The position numbers were made by a program, and so were the translations under genes. 64,000 bases of DNA, taken from the NCBI RefSeq assembly GCF_032362555.1, contig NC_083525.1:2651501-2715500 (forward strand), read 5' to 3'. Below the pieces are notes generated by a model that did no database searches, had not been told where the DNA came from, and saw only the letters and a program-made list of their open reading frames with translations. The stretch's first letter is position 1; every line of letters begins with the position of its first letter. Below, piece after piece: positions 39,001-51,486 of the stretch. Source of the DNA: Amyelois transitella. Taxonomy: Eukaryota > Arthropoda > Insecta > Lepidoptera > Pyralidae.

Positions 39001-40028
39001 TAGTATAAGTAGTTGTAAAAATTTGGTCAAAAATTGTTTAAAGTGTTTAAATATTGAAATTTAAAAAATATCAATTTTAGATATAATTAGATACTTTTGG
39101 CGAGGAAAATTAATACGTACTTATAGTCGAACTCAATATTGTTGGAATTGAAATAAAGACAGTTAAGGTGTGTTGAGAGATGCGTTGGGCGATGGCAGTC
39201 TGAATTATTTTATCGGAACCAAAAAAAAACTTTGAATAACCATAGAAACTTTTATCTTGCGATTGGTCTACAATTTGTATGGGCAAAATTCTCTGTAGCG
39301 CCACCTATTGAATGGCTGCTGTGTTATATTTCTGTATCCAATCAAGGGCCATTACAAAAACATAAGTGATTATCTACGATGTGTAAGATAATTCATTGTA
39401 TTTCAATAGTGATGTGTAGCCAAATATATAAAATAGGTTTTTATACGGAAATGTACTTTTTGCAAACGCTTTACTGCACAACACCATATTATTATTATTA
39501 ATTCTTGAATACACTAGCAGCTTCTATAGCTGATGCGTGGTGCGTCTAGTTTGGAGAATTTGTCTAGATTGTTCTTGAAGCCATATCGAGTGAATTTGTA
39601 TTTGCTTTCAGATATTTTACGAATATGTTTAATCGCATATTTCATACTTTGTATTATTATCTTCACAGGCTAAAGATATTTTTCATGCCATGGTAATTTA
39701 AAATTGGTATTTACTGTAATATGTGTTCGGAATCCCTAGTAAGTAATGTTAACTATCCTCTATTATTTCTGAGATTTTAGTTCATTTCACCTTATGGCCG
39801 TCATTTACTCCCGTAATAACTAAAATTCTTGCAAAGGTTTACAAAGCCTGCATCTGAACGTAAATATCTATTAAAATTATCTGTATGCCTCACTCTGCCA
39901 GTAAAAAAAAATCGGTTGTCCATGGCGGTCCGTGTTTATAGCAAAACCAGCGTTAGAAGAAACATTCCTTAGATACAATGTTATGTAATTTTTGAATGAA
40001 ATAAAACTTATATTTTGTAAACATCTCG
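36043..40028. other. Intergenic region, no gene recognised
   Basis: Presumed SH2B 3' UTR at the left (an AATAAA at 36373-36378 is one candidate signal), then about 4 kb of AT-rich sequence with only short unsupported ORFs. A cluster of GGTACCGGT-type motifs lies at 37687-37842. The right end holds the RAD1 3' flank. Confidence 0.5.
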
Positions 40029-40034
40029 TTTATT
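40029..40034 (-). terminator. Candidate poly(A) signal of the ZSWIM7/RAD1 unit
   Basis: TTTATT on the + strand about 104 nt beyond the RAD1 stop. Another copy at 40078-40083 is equally possible. Confidence 0.4.
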
Positions 40035-40137
40035 TTTCACAGCCTTTATTTCAACATACTACTTTGAAAGTTGTGTATTTATTAATGTAAAAATATCTAA
40101 TACTTTTCAGAAAACTAAATTTTTTTAGTCCATTACT

Positions 40138-43100
40138 TCAATCGTCAAGCAATGGAACAATGTAGAACTCTGAAAACATTTGCCTCTGATCCCTCTGGTC
40201 TTCTAGCTTCAGCTGCAGCAAGAGCAAGCCGTTGGAACTGCACCTTAAAACTACCTGCAAATAAAATGTCTAGTTTTATTACAAGAAACCGCACACAAAT
40301 TGAGCGGTGCAGCTGAACGCGGCCTTTCAGTCTATTCAAGGCTCTGTCTACTCCGCAAGGGATATAAACTATGTTTCTTTGTATCACACTTTTCTTCCTT
40401 TCTTACTGGGTAGAAAAAGGTGTCGTTTATCTATATGACACGTTTCATCAAAATTTTTCCATTCGTTTTTGAGTTGATAACAAACTAAAATACTTATAAT
40501 TCTTTTAATGCATAAAAATTACGCCTCTTCCCCGGAGGGGAAAAGCAGAGCCTAAATCTTTCCACTTGTTAGAATACCTATGCATATTTCTTTCGCTTCA
40601 TCCACATTTTGATTTTCTTTATATAAAAGTTATTTACCTTAGTAGATATGCCTAAGGCCTTCATGATGAGTCTAATGTGATGCAACTGGTATTTCAAAGT
40701 GATGGGCTGGTCACAACTGAAGCTTTGCACCATCTCTGACGACTTGGGAACGTCGATGCATGATCTGTCCTGAAATAACATAAAAATGAAGTTGCTCAAA
40801 TCCAGCTGAATGTCGCCTATCTTTATTGCATAGAAATTTACACAGTAAAAAGAAATGAAGCGAGAGAAGTATGAAAGGATTGCCTTCATACTTCTCTCGC
40901 TTCATCCACATTCATAAGTCTCCTTATGCAAGCTCGTCGGTTTCGAGTATTTTCGTGACCTGACCTTTTGCTAGAACGTCCGATTTGATCAAGGTATGTC
41001 CGTCTAAGGGGCTTATTGATAACTCAGTCTCATCTGAGCGTGCTCTCCATGGGAACTGGAACTGGAGAGAGAAGATAAACCATAGGCGTTCTAAGCATTT
41101 CAACGAGATACCTTCGCCCAGGCCTTCACACACCACGGTTTCCATTCACTCTCCTTATATATTTTGTTATTCAAGGTTTTCATTCACATGACCAAACCAT
41201 CTAAGCATTCAATTTTCTATTCCTGTCACTACATCTTTGTTCTCTCACTCAATTTTACACCGATTATACTCCATGACGCTCTCATTTCCACCGCGCTTTT
41301 CCTGCCTTTGTGGTTTTTTTTGATACATCCAAATTTCACTCGCGTATGTAGTATCTTAAAAAAAAACAAAAATACCAACCTGCATGCCATAGGTAACAAT
41401 ACTGACGTTAGGGTGTTCCGGTGACAGGTTCAACTCGATTATATCACAGGACCGCTCTATATCTGCCAACAGGCCGAGGAAAGCCGGTGCCTTGAGCACC
41501 AGCTTGGCTACTTCTGGGGTGTCCTCATCTCGAAGTTCCAGGACAGAGTCCGCTGTTTGGGTGAAGATTTCGCAGTCAGTCATCACGTTGTTGACGGATT
41601 GGGGCTGTAATCTGGAATGTTTAATCCTATAAACCGCCGAGCTTGCATGAACAGAGTTATGAATGTGTATGAAGCGAAGGAAGTATGCAGAGATCGTGGC
41701 AAGTGGAAAGAGGTAGTCTCTGTCTACCCCTCCGGGAAAGAGGCGTGATTTTATGTATGTATGTTTAATCCTTTGCTAATATTATAAATGCAAAAGTCTG
41801 ACTGTTCCGCTTTCATAGCTTAACCGCTGGACCGATTCCAATGAAATATGGTATGCATATAGGTAAAGCAAGCGTACCTGGGTTTACATTTTTAAATAAT
41901 CAACTCCTAAAATACTTTCCACAAAAAGAGACTGACACGCGGACAAAGCCGCGGCAATAGGGCTAGTCTATTATACTTATATATGAATCTCTGTTACTGA
42001 GTGACTGATAGGTAATGCACGCACAGCCCTTAATCACTGGGTCTTAAGATTTGGCATGTAGGTTCACTAGGTTCCTTATGTGGTCTCTGAGTCCTCTAAG
42101 ACAGGATTTGCATTAATTGTATCACGTGCGGATGAATAATATAAACCTTTATTCAAATAAAATTAAAATTTTCATAACTATTTACGATCTTCCAGGGAAG
42201 GCTAAAAGTAGACAGATAGTTTAGCTTCAAGACATACAAATCATATTATTATTATATTCAGAAAATATTTATGTTTTGGTTTGTAAGAAATAAACTCAAA
42301 ATAGCTTTCGACGCGAGTTGGCAGAGATATATGTATACCTTCAAGTGACTACTTGAAATTGAATTGAGTAATTAAGTATATTTTTATGGAAATTCCCCAC
42401 GGGTGCAAAGCCTTGTGCAACAACTAGTAAAGAGAAGAAAGAGAATATTAACCTTATTCTATTATCAGCCAACATGATCATCTACATTAATTTCCCTCTT
42501 TATACAAGCTGGTTGGTTAAGAGTAAACTTGACCTGATCTTTTAGTAATATGATTAATGTTATAAAATGCCTTACTTACACAAGCAAAAGAGGCGATCCT
42601 TCACATCTGTAGTACATTTTCAAACTGGATTCTTCACCAGACCCAAATATATTGAGACATTCGGCTAGCACTGCTATACTGATCTAGAAAGTTTAAAAAG
42701 GTTTTTGTGAAATTTTTTGATGGATTGTATGACGTTTTACACATAAGAATAAATATTTTTGGTTCTTGAAATCACTGCAGGGTCACATTTGGCTGTATGG
42801 CTTAATGATGGATCAAAGTATTTCCATACTAATAGTCTTCCATGACAAAACCAATGAATCAATCCCCCATGAATTCTTCTCTTCTTCCTCCTGGCTTTTA
42901 GTTCCAGTTGCATCCTCACCATTCCAGAGAGAAGCCTCGGGTATTGATAATGGACCCTGGATTCGATGCATCATTTTTTACACGACTCCCATCTGACCTC
43001 CGCAACTTATGCAGGTAAACCTTACCTGCTTAAAATTGATGTTGTCACTGAGTACTTAAGAGCATTGGTAAGTATTCAAACTCATGTACATAACTTTCTA

Positions 43101-43617
43101 AAATAGTCATTGATACATGGCTGTGTGATTATAATAAATAACAAATCTCAAACCGATTGTCTATCATTCAGTCGCCTCCTTTGCCTTGGTAAACAATTAA
43201 GTTATAATAAAAGAATGCTTTGATTTCTTACCTTGAACATAACATCTACATCATCCCTCACACGATACTCTGTGAAGTTATCACAAGGCACATAAGCTGA
43301 GGCTTGCACACATTTCCCTTCCTCTACTGTTAGTTTTAGACCCTCAGGCAATGCACAGAAAACAGCAGACTGAAAGAAATTAATTTAATGTATTCATTAG
43401 GATAATAATAGTCCATAAATATAAATGAAATCAGAGCCTGAATTTTTTTTTTTACTTCAGGCTCTACTGCAGTCTATAACAACATTTGGTATCTTTAGAA
43501 AATAATAATAATATCTAGAGTTACCTCTTGAAACTGTATTGCCTTTAATAAATTGCATAAATTTTTCCCAGAGTCCATAGAGGCCGTAAAATAATATTCT
43601 GATGTCCCTTCATCCAT
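40138..43617 (-). CDS. RAD1: Checkpoint clamp protein RAD1 (9-1-1 complex)
   Basis: RAD1 is the PCNA-like subunit that with RAD9 and HUS1 forms the 9-1-1 clamp loaded at damaged DNA to activate ATR signalling. Exons in transcript order: 43617-43525, 43369-43232, 42683-42580, 41611-41380, 40769-40638, 40254-40138; phases agree and give 271 residues (human 282). Recognisable stretches: FTASMDSGKNLCNLLKAIQF, LKLTVEEGKCVQASAYV, VLAECLNIFGSG, IIELNLSPEHPNVSI, and a last exon VVLRCSSNGLLLLQLKLEDQ ending in YIVPLLDD, all in the positions expected for RAD1. The last exon is read in phase with exon 5, not in the longer overlapping frame. The ATG (context ACAATGG) lies inside the last codons of ZSWIM7. 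Confidence 0.95.
40306..40372 (+). repeat. Family A 3' fragment
   Basis: CAGCTGAACGCGGCCTTTCA to CCGCAAGGGATATA, in the last RAD1 intron. Confidence 0.5.
40508..40620 (-). repeat. Family B 3' fragment
   Basis: Reverse family B starting TTACGCCTCTTCCCCGGAGG, diverged. Confidence 0.55.
40870..41160 (-). repeat. Longer family B fragment
   Basis: Continues upstream of the usual 3' end into a degraded coding part (GQVTKILETDELA-type frame), in a RAD1 intron. Confidence 0.5.
41630..41765 (+). mobile_element. Family B 3' end
   Basis: AAACCGCCGAGCTTGCATG to TTTTATGTATGTATG, in the intron 5' of RAD1 exon 4. Confidence 0.7.
41776..41968 (+). repeat. Family E-like dispersed repeat
   Basis: ATATTATAAATGCAAAAGTC start and a CGGACAAAGCCGCGGCA..CTAGT end. 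Confidence 0.5.
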
Positions 43618-44134
43618 TGTTATCTTCCAAATCGAACATAGAATTGAGTAACATTAAATATTGATCATGGGTCACCTCATGGTAGGTTAATTTATCTAAA
43701 ATCTGGGCAATTCTAGCTGCCAACACATGTTTACAGAAAATCTGACTCTTTCGCTCTAAAACTTGATGCTTAAAAGCAAGACAAGGACAAAAGTTTATTC
43801 GTGGAAAAACACGATAGCAGTGATCGTTTTCTCCCTGTATTTCGATCAAAGTCCTTGTTTTCTTCGCCGTTTGGTATGCAACTAGGAAAGGATGTTTTTC
43901 TAATACATCAAAAGCCCGTTGCAAGACGACACCAAAAACAGAGTGAAGTGTTAATAAGTCTTCGTCTGAAACTGAATTATTTAGTAAATTATTTGCGGAT
44001 TTGCTCAATAATTCTGCTAAACAGAGAAGTGAATGATACAAACATTGCTTGTTTTCAGTTGAGTTCACACGAATCTCAATGTCATTTAATATTTTATTCG
44101 CAACTGAGGGTATTATTGATGGAACGCTACTCAT
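43610..44134 (-). CDS. ZSWIM7: SWIM zinc-finger protein ZSWIM7 (SWS1)
   Basis: Intronless 174-residue ORF. SWS1/ZSWIM7 works with a RAD51 paralog (SWSAP1) in the Shu-type complex that promotes homologous recombination. The SWIM zinc-binding signature CxC..CxH is visible as FCPCLAFKH..IFCKHVLA near residues 115-140, preceded by the family's helical region (LLTLHSVFGVVLQRAFDVLE). The length is somewhat more than the human protein (about 140). The stop codon overlaps the RAD1 start by 8 nt on the same strand, so the two probably share a primary transcript. Confidence 0.88.
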   Translation of the reverse strand: MSSVPSIIPSVANKILNDIEIRVNSTENKQCLYHSLLCLAELLSKSANNLLNNSVSDEDLLTLHSVFGVVLQRAFDVLEKHPFLVAYQTAKKTRTLIEIQGENDHCYRVFPRINFCPCLAFKHQVLERKSQIFCKHVLAARIAQILDKLTYHEVTHDQYLMLLNSMFDLEDNNG

Positions 44135-44922
44135 AATACCAAAAAAGTCATAAATTTCGTTGTTCTTTCAAATAATCACAAATTTTCACATGTTATGTAG
44201 CATTTCCACAAAATATTTCAAAACCATAAAATCGCGGGAACGGGAAATCTGACTGACAATAATAATTGCAATGACAATGACAGTGACAATTAAAATACTT
44301 TTTTAGTGCACTTGATACTACGATACAGCCATGATATAGCCTCTTTTTAATATACAGAATTAAATTAAAGTTCCTTTTCATTTTCTTATTATATTTGACC
44401 ATCTAGGCAGCTTTACTGACGCCCACAATTTGCTATCCGCAAATTGACCCACTCAATGGTGCTAATCATAAACTTATCATTATAATTGTGATTAATAGGT
44501 ACTAATTCTTAGACATTATATACTAATATCCGTGGAAACTAAACATCAGCGTCAAAGCGTTACTCCCGCCCGGTAACAATCTTAGCTCTAGTTTAGTCAT
44601 TATGTACACATAAATTCACTGGTAAATGCCTAGCTGCAGTAGAATTTTAACCTGTGCCACTCTAGTTAGTAGTATGTACAACTATTTATTCAGGTGCCTT
44701 TAAAAGTTTATACTAATGTATCTGAGAATGTTAATACTAATAATAAATATAAAATACTGTTGGTGCTAAGAATTATAATATCTTTCTTTTACTTATAAAC
44801 ATTACAATAATTAAGATAAAAACTAACATTAAATCTATTTAACACTTTCACAGATCAGTTATAAAGGTCCATTCACATTATCGCCTATGGTGGTATCCAG
44901 ATCCACCTAACTTTTTTAAATT
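44135..44922. other. Spacer between ZSWIM7 and MED21
   Basis: AT-rich; contains the ZSWIM7 upstream region and the MED21 3' UTR. No coding sequence or known repeat recognised. Confidence 0.4.
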
Positions 44923-46200
44923 CTATAATTGAGGTTTCACATCTTTGTTGAGAATTAAGGCGGGGTTTTGCATATCAAGTTGGCATTGGGCAATATCGCT
45001 CAGAGCTCCTTGTATTTTTTCCAGTAATATTTCACCTTGCCGGACCACCTGTAATTAAATTATTATTTAGCCAAAAATGGGTATTATGATGATACAAGCA
45101 AATATAGTTGTCTATTCTGTCCTAAGGAATGAGAACACAAGTGTAATAAATAGCATGATAATTATAAGTCATTATTTTGTCTTAACTACGCCTATAAATA
45201 AATGATACTTGGTGAGGTCAATATATAATGCTCTGACACACTCTGACTTGCTTACCTTATAGTTTACAACACATTTTATTTGAAAGACTGACAACCATAT
45301 AAAATATATGTATAAATATTGAGTAAGATCTCGAAAGAAAAAATAAATATGTAGGTGAAATATTAGTTTTATATACAGACTTCAAATGTCGTTGTTCACA
45401 TTTCATGGTGTAAGTTTTTGCTAACTATATATTTTCTCATATGTGTATTGTTTTGTTTGATCTGCACTATATATCTTATATATATATATATACATACATA
45501 CATACATAAAATCACGCCTCTTTCCCGGAGGGGTAGGCAGAGACTACCTCTTTCCACTTGCCACGATCTCTGCATACTTCTTTCGCTTCGTCCACATTCA
45601 TAACTCATAAATACTATATACATATATACATATGATATACATATATATATACATATGATACAAAAGATCCTCAAAACTAAGGTACAAGCTAACAACAAAA
45701 GATTATAATGTGCTTGTTTATTATGTTACCTCTTCCAGTTGTTCAGCTGCCTCCTTATTTTCCGCTTCCAATCGCCTCAAACTCTGCACCTGGAGCTCCG
45801 CCGAGCTCTCTTCACTCGGTAAAGATTCAATCAAAGTGTCAATGTCTTTCGCACATCTTGATATCAAAGTCGCAAAAAGCATAGCATAATCCTCCTGATT
45901 CTGCTGCTGCTGCGGCGTTTGGGATCCGCTTCGGTCCAAGCCATGGAATTTACTGGGCGTTGAGAACTGTTGCAGTATACCAATGCTGTTGCAAAAGTGT
46001 TCAGCTTGCTGTGAAACGATGTGAATTTCAGTTTTGTTTTTTAATGCTTAAATTGCGTACATCGCTCTAGCGAGAGGAATACATTATGTTGAAGAAAAGG
46101 AATATTTTATATAGAAAAATTGCTTATATACGGCTTGAGTGAATAAGAGTGGACTTACTTGATTTATTGTATCCTGGAGCTGAGTAAGACGATCCGCCAT
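44923..46200 (-). CDS. MED21: Mediator of RNA polymerase II transcription subunit 21
   Basis: MED21 (Srb7) is a middle-module Mediator subunit, nuclear, pairing with MED7 through coiled coils. Three exons (46200-46159, 46008-45730, 45048-44923) join in phase 0 to 148 residues. The conserved start MADRLTQLQDTINQQAEHF, the core YAMLFATLISRCAKDIDTLI, SLPSEESSAELQ, and the end GEILLEKIQGALSDIAQCQL are all clear. An insert rich in Gln (QTPQQQQNQ) occupies the variable segment near residue 45. Complete. Confidence 0.97.
45493..45607 (-). mobile_element. Family B 3' end
   Basis: (CATA)n tail then reverse family B to CCACATTCATAACT; MED21 intron 2. Flanked by TA/TACA microsatellite. Confidence 0.65.
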
Positions 46201-47466
46201 TTCTGTTTAATGAGATAAATTTATTGATTCTGATAAAATCTGGAAATGAATTTTAAGGGTCTATATACCAATTCAATTTGCAACGAAAGAAAGAAAGTAA
46301 AAAAGTATTTAGTGTAACACAGGTGAAATTGTAATTAGAGGAACGGGAAACTAATGAAATTATAACAAGATAAAATGACAACTAACACGAACTTTTGACA
46401 ATGACATTGACAAATCACCCCATCAACTTTTTTAGGAATGAACGCAAAGCATGATCAAAATTCTGGTGGAAGCCATAATATAGAAAATAAAGAAAAGGCA
46501 TTCATTGTCATTTACTCAAATTCTACGGGAAGCATAATCCATAATAATAAAATTTTAATCGACCGATGTCTGTTAACACTCTTACAAACTTACCGTTTGA
46601 AGGTTTGTGTTAGGAGATATAGAACCCTAACAGAGTTGGATTGTAATCTGACCTAAAGACCTTAGAATGGACGTATTACGTAAACGAATTAATTCTTATA
46701 TTGAAGGGCAAACGAGACAATGATAAATCATCTACATAATATATCTACTACCTACTAGTAATAAAAAAAACAAACGGTTTAGTGTCGGATGTTTTTAAAT
46801 GCTAAAAGCGAAAATCGTCAAGATGTAGATTTCCCTATTTGCATGGCTATACCTATTCCCTGATACCTACCTATAATTTATGAGTTACAAGGCAAGAGTG
46901 AATAGGCATTATTGGTGCTTGAGTGATCATCGTGCAAATTAGGTACAACAAAAATCAATGGCAGCAAAAATTTAGATCAAAAAGCACTCAAATTTTAATC
47001 CAACATACATGTCATTTCTGTTTCCCATGGCCTTAAGTTCCACAGATACTATGAATTTAATTGGTGTATTCATATGAGAGTCTTTGGCTTTTCCTGTGCT
47101 CATTAATTTAAATTATTTACTTATCATCTTTTCTCCAAAACTGATTCCCATTCATCAATTTCACATAATATCCTGTGTCATACATACATAAAATCACGCC
47201 TCTTTCCCGGAGGGGTAGGCAGAGACTGCCTGTGTGATGATTACGAATTTGAAGATTTTTGGGTGAATGATGTTTACTTATTCATTTCGTTTCATTTTCT
47301 ATTGTTTCACGGTAACTTTATGCTAGGCGAACCTACTCATAGTTAATTTATGTAGGTAACTTGTACCTATAAAATCAATTCGGGAATAATTAACAGTCAT
47401 TTGTGCATTGTTTTGGGATTGAATAACAGTTTGTTTTAGCGGTGATCTAAATTTTGGAACAGAAAA
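46201..47466. promoter_or_regulatory. Divergent upstream region of MED21 and the FAS-core gene
   Basis: About 1.27 kb separates two head-to-head genes. It holds an ORF at 46438-46656 with no recognisable product and a family B fragment (47180-47230). The MED21 promoter must lie near 46,200-46,400 and the other gene's leader just before 47,467. No core elements identified with confidence. Confidence 0.35.
47180..47230 (-). repeat. Family B 3' fragment
   Basis: Short tail plus AAATCACGCCTCTTTCCCGG. Confidence 0.6.
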
Positions 47467-48967
47467 ATGGACATCAGTTCAAAGCCACAGTTTATACCAC
47501 AAATACAAGATGAAAACGTTGATGTGAGTAATAATATAGTCAGTAGCTAAACTTTAAACTGAGTATGACTAAACGGAGAGCTAACTAGGTAGTTAACTGT
47601 TACCTCAGTAACACATGCGAATCCGAATCTCCAAAGGCTCCGCAGGTATGATACCAACCTATCAAAATCTAAGCTTTGTCTTGCGAGTAGAGGTGTGCCA
47701 CAGGGTTCTATTTTTGAGCTGCTGTTGATTATAGACTTAACTAACACTATTGAGAGATTGTTAAATATTTAATTTAAATCCAACTTATTCTGTTCACAGA
47801 TCAAAACAGCACTTATAATATTTTCACAAATCGTATCCGAAAATGTTGGAACTAAGAAATTATCGATATATTACTTTAAGCAAGATGACGAATGCATCTT
47901 CGATGAAGTTAAAGAGTTACTCAAGAAGCTATCAATAGAATTGAGTATCACATTCGTGGGCCTAGAAGATTTTTTCAATGTTTCTTTAATGTTTGATCGG
48001 CCTCACATTATTTATTTGGATAACATTCTTGAGGATCCTGTTGTAAGTAGAATGTAATATTATTATAAGAACACCATTTACAGGAAGCTTTATCTGCAGC
48101 ACATAGGTATGGAAATAATCCAAGATGTAGCATATTCTGATTCAGATATTATAATTTGTAGAATTAACGTCGGATTTAGCTATGTACCTACACATAAAAT
48201 TTTGATTTTGTCTGATACCAGACATTTCTCAATTCTATTTTTTTTCAGAACAGAGATGCTGTGGTAAGCACAATCCCACCATCCTCTTTCATTATAAGTC
48301 GGGGAATAAAAGTGGAAGGATTCACTGATGACTACTATGTCCCTATGTATGTAGCCGGTAAAGGAAAAGATAGACTCGAAATGTCACAATGGAAGATCGT
48401 AGACATATGGAAACAAATATCTTTAAGAACGCATGTATCTTTGGTTCTAGTCAAATCGGTGGCTGATTTAGATGAAGTGCGCAAAGCTTTGAAAAATGCA
48501 ACGAAGTTCAAGAAAGTTATACTAATAGCAAAGTATCCGGATGTGTTCGGATTGAAAGAGATGGTTCAAGAGGTAGAAAGAGAAGAGATTAATTTGTTCG
48601 TGGTGTTTACTGATACTGAAGTAACCGAAGCGGAAGTTAAACAGAGGCTTAAGTTCAATATTCCGTTTAGCGTTTTGCATGATGTAAGTACATGACTGCC
48701 TAAGTTACCTAATCCCATTCTAATGATATCTATAACTAACCCTTATTGGACTATGGTTACACATTCAGGTTCCTGAATCTGCAAGATTCGATTTCGTTCG
48801 TTCGTTGCGAGAGCATCATATTTGCACATTACATATTTTTATTCGTCGAGCTTCGACGCCCTAGTGCATAGTAAAGCGCAAAAATAATGAATATTATTGA
48901 CTGTTAATTTACTTTATTTTAGGGAATTTGGGGTGGGGAATACTACGTGCCTGTGAAGAACGCTTGA
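47467..48967 (+). CDS. Stand-alone protein homologous to the central non-catalytic core of FAS
   Basis: Four exons (47467-47523, 47800-48042, 48249-48683, 48923-48967), all phase 0, encode 259 residues. An in-frame TGA lies 24 nt before the ATG, so the frame begins here. The whole protein aligns with exons 15-18 of the FAS-like gene: FIPQIQ with FIPFIQ, the block around VKELLK, SFIISRGI with [16 protein letters not shown]-like with [28 protein letters not shown] with [18 protein letters not shown]. It stops two residues after that last match. This region is the pseudo-methyltransferase/pseudo-ketoreductase structural core between DH and ER in animal FAS. No catalytic motif is visible. The three intron positions match those of the FAS-like gene, so it arose by DNA duplication, not from an mRNA. 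Confidence 0.87.
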
Positions 48968-49032
48968 ATATAAAATATACCTACGTAATAATACTTTTTT
49001 AGAAAAACATTTGTTAAATATCTTTGTGTCCA

Positions 49033-49038
49033 AATAAA
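49033..49038 (+). terminator. Poly(A) signal of the FAS-core gene
   Basis: AATAAA 65 nt after the stop codon. Confidence 0.6.
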
Positions 49039-51486
49039 AGAGGATGAGGAGAATATTAGTATGGTCTTTCATTTTAGACAATTCACGTTTCAGGAAATAA
49101 TGCTATGTGACGATTTTTATGCCAAGATTTCTTCAGCCTACTCTTTTACCTGAACCCGTCGGAGGTGACATAGTCATGCATTTTCGAACATGTGTTTAGT
49201 GTTTGGACTCAGAAAAAAAATTCGAACACACGTTTATCACATCTTTAGGTAAATGTACTTAATAACAAATCGAGATTAAGAGATAGTGACAGGTTACTAA
49301 TTTACCACCTAAAAGGAGAAATACAAGTTTAAAAGCCTTTCCCAATATTGACTTAAAATCTGCGCGGGAAGAGAAGCAGCAAATGTTTTTTTTTCTACAA
49401 GACGATCATGAAAGGTCATAGTATGTAATATGTATATTTTTACCTCAGTGAATTTAAGCCAACCGTTATTCCAATAATTAACTTCGATTTGAGAAAAGCC
49501 TTCGATGTGGTTGATCCAATTAAACACTCAACTGATAAGGGTTTTATTTTTTCTATTTTCAATAACACTTAAAAAAGAAAAAGTAATACGACGATAAAGT
49601 TAATAAATTAGTCTGAATATAGAACTAACACATTTGGAGCTCAACAAGGAACTCTGCTTGGACCTGTGTTATTTACACTACCTACACATAACGACCAAGC
49701 AATGTGTAAGTAATTAATAATATTTACGACCGCTGATAAGGCAATGTTTTAGGCTCATCTCCGCTCGCTGAAATATTAAAATCCCATGAACTAACATTCC
49801 CGCGGAAATTAATAAAAATAATAGGCCCTCATGGATTGATAAACATTTCAAGTAAATTTAACATACTTTTATTTTAGCATACAGTCATTAGACTTGACTA
49901 GAAGTAAAAATATCACAATTCATAACATCATTATGTGACTATTTACAATCAAAATTATACAGCAGATCTATATTATAAATTGCTCATGTAAAATAAAATG
50001 CAGTTATTTGATTAAAATAGCATTCAAAACTGATAAAATTTAAGGTAAGTACTTAAAATAGAGCTAGTTTAATGCCTATGACTAGAAAATTTTCAACATA
50101 GACAAAGATATTTACATTTTCGATGATATGTTAGTGGCTAGGTACAAAAATGCTTTAAAACAGACTTATTTATAACTAAATACAATAGGCAAGCAACACA
50201 CTTTGGTTTATTGTGGTATTTCAGACCGAAATATATAATAGTAAAGTTATTAAGAAGGAGAGAAAATAAGAATATGCCTATGTTCGTGAACAGACTCCTA
50301 GGTGTATGAAGATATACACAAAATATTTTGAAAAGACAAAAACTTAACATGGTGAGAACAATTATTATAACAAAGAATTCAACAATAAATATCACTGATT
50401 ATAAACGAAAAATAAACACTTATAAATAGAGTGTAGGTAGTTACTGAGTATTAATTGAGATCTAAGTAACAACAAAGACTTAAAATGTACAAATTTCACT
50501 TATTCCTACAAAAATCTTTATGCTGGGTAAATAAAGATGAACGTAGACTTGATTACGGCGCTGGAGCGCGCGTGGTCGGATGTCTTCTTCATTATAAATT
50601 AATTCGAAATAATGCAACCACTGCTACGCGGTTCAAAATATTAAACATCTGTGTTCGGTTTATGGACTTTTCTAGCACTAGAGCTGTGTCCTCCACAGCG
50701 GTACTACCCACTGAGGTAGCTTTGGTGAGCCAGTGCTAGATGATTTTGAACGAAGGATTTAGTCCGGAACTGTGGAGCGAAATCGGAACATACTCCCGGT
50801 ACGAAAACAAAGTGGCGGGGCAGAGGTCGTTTCGTATGACAGCCGGCTCCCAGTAACATCTCTGGGTAATGCACCACATTTTGAGACTTTGGTAGACCTT
50901 TATAAAATTTTTATAAACTAATACAAAAATGAAGCTCTATATTCACCCACATACAAGCACGTGCAATGCATGTGTAAACCTAGACATACTTATATAATAA
51001 AATATAAGTACACGAATAAAATTAAAGCTAAAATGAGGAACACAAGAAACAAGAGGCCAATATGACAACACATGAGGACTTATTTAACAGTCTTTTAGTG
51101 TGAAAGGTATCTTAATTATCTATAATAATTAATTATTGTGTCTGTTGTCCTATACTACAAAGTGAATCTAGTTTGGACCTTAGGTCAGAGGCCAGGTAAC
51201 ACTAACCATATTATGAAATAATACAATACATGATTTTTTAAACATTAGGGCCAAATTTGAAAAGATGTATTTTTTTTTAAATTAAATCACAGAAATTAGT
51301 GTTAACTGGCCTATTTGGCTCTTAAACTCCACAATAAATACTGCAAGCATTGGCTTTGAATACTATAATTGATGACTAGGCTGCAAGCAAAATGAAAATC
51401 ACAAACTGGGGTTTAAGAGCACACAAAAATATTACTCTTATAATGGTAAGGTACACTGTGTGAAGTAATTACGTCTTACACATAAC
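49039..51486. other. Intergenic region, includes the transporter 3' UTR
   Basis: AT-rich, no recognisable gene. Only short ORFs without family resemblance; the right part is presumably the 3' UTR of the - strand transporter. Confidence 0.4.

Noticed and set aside
40145-40387. Open frame on the - strand as the RAD1 C-terminus
   Set aside because: Exon 5 ends in phase 0, so the last exon is read in a different frame that gives the expected RAD1 C-terminus and stops at 40138; the longer frame is a shadow.
46438-46656. ORF between MED21 and the FAS-core gene as an upstream FAS exon
   Set aside because: Its translation shows no FAS resemblance, and the FAS-core gene has an in-frame stop just before its ATG.
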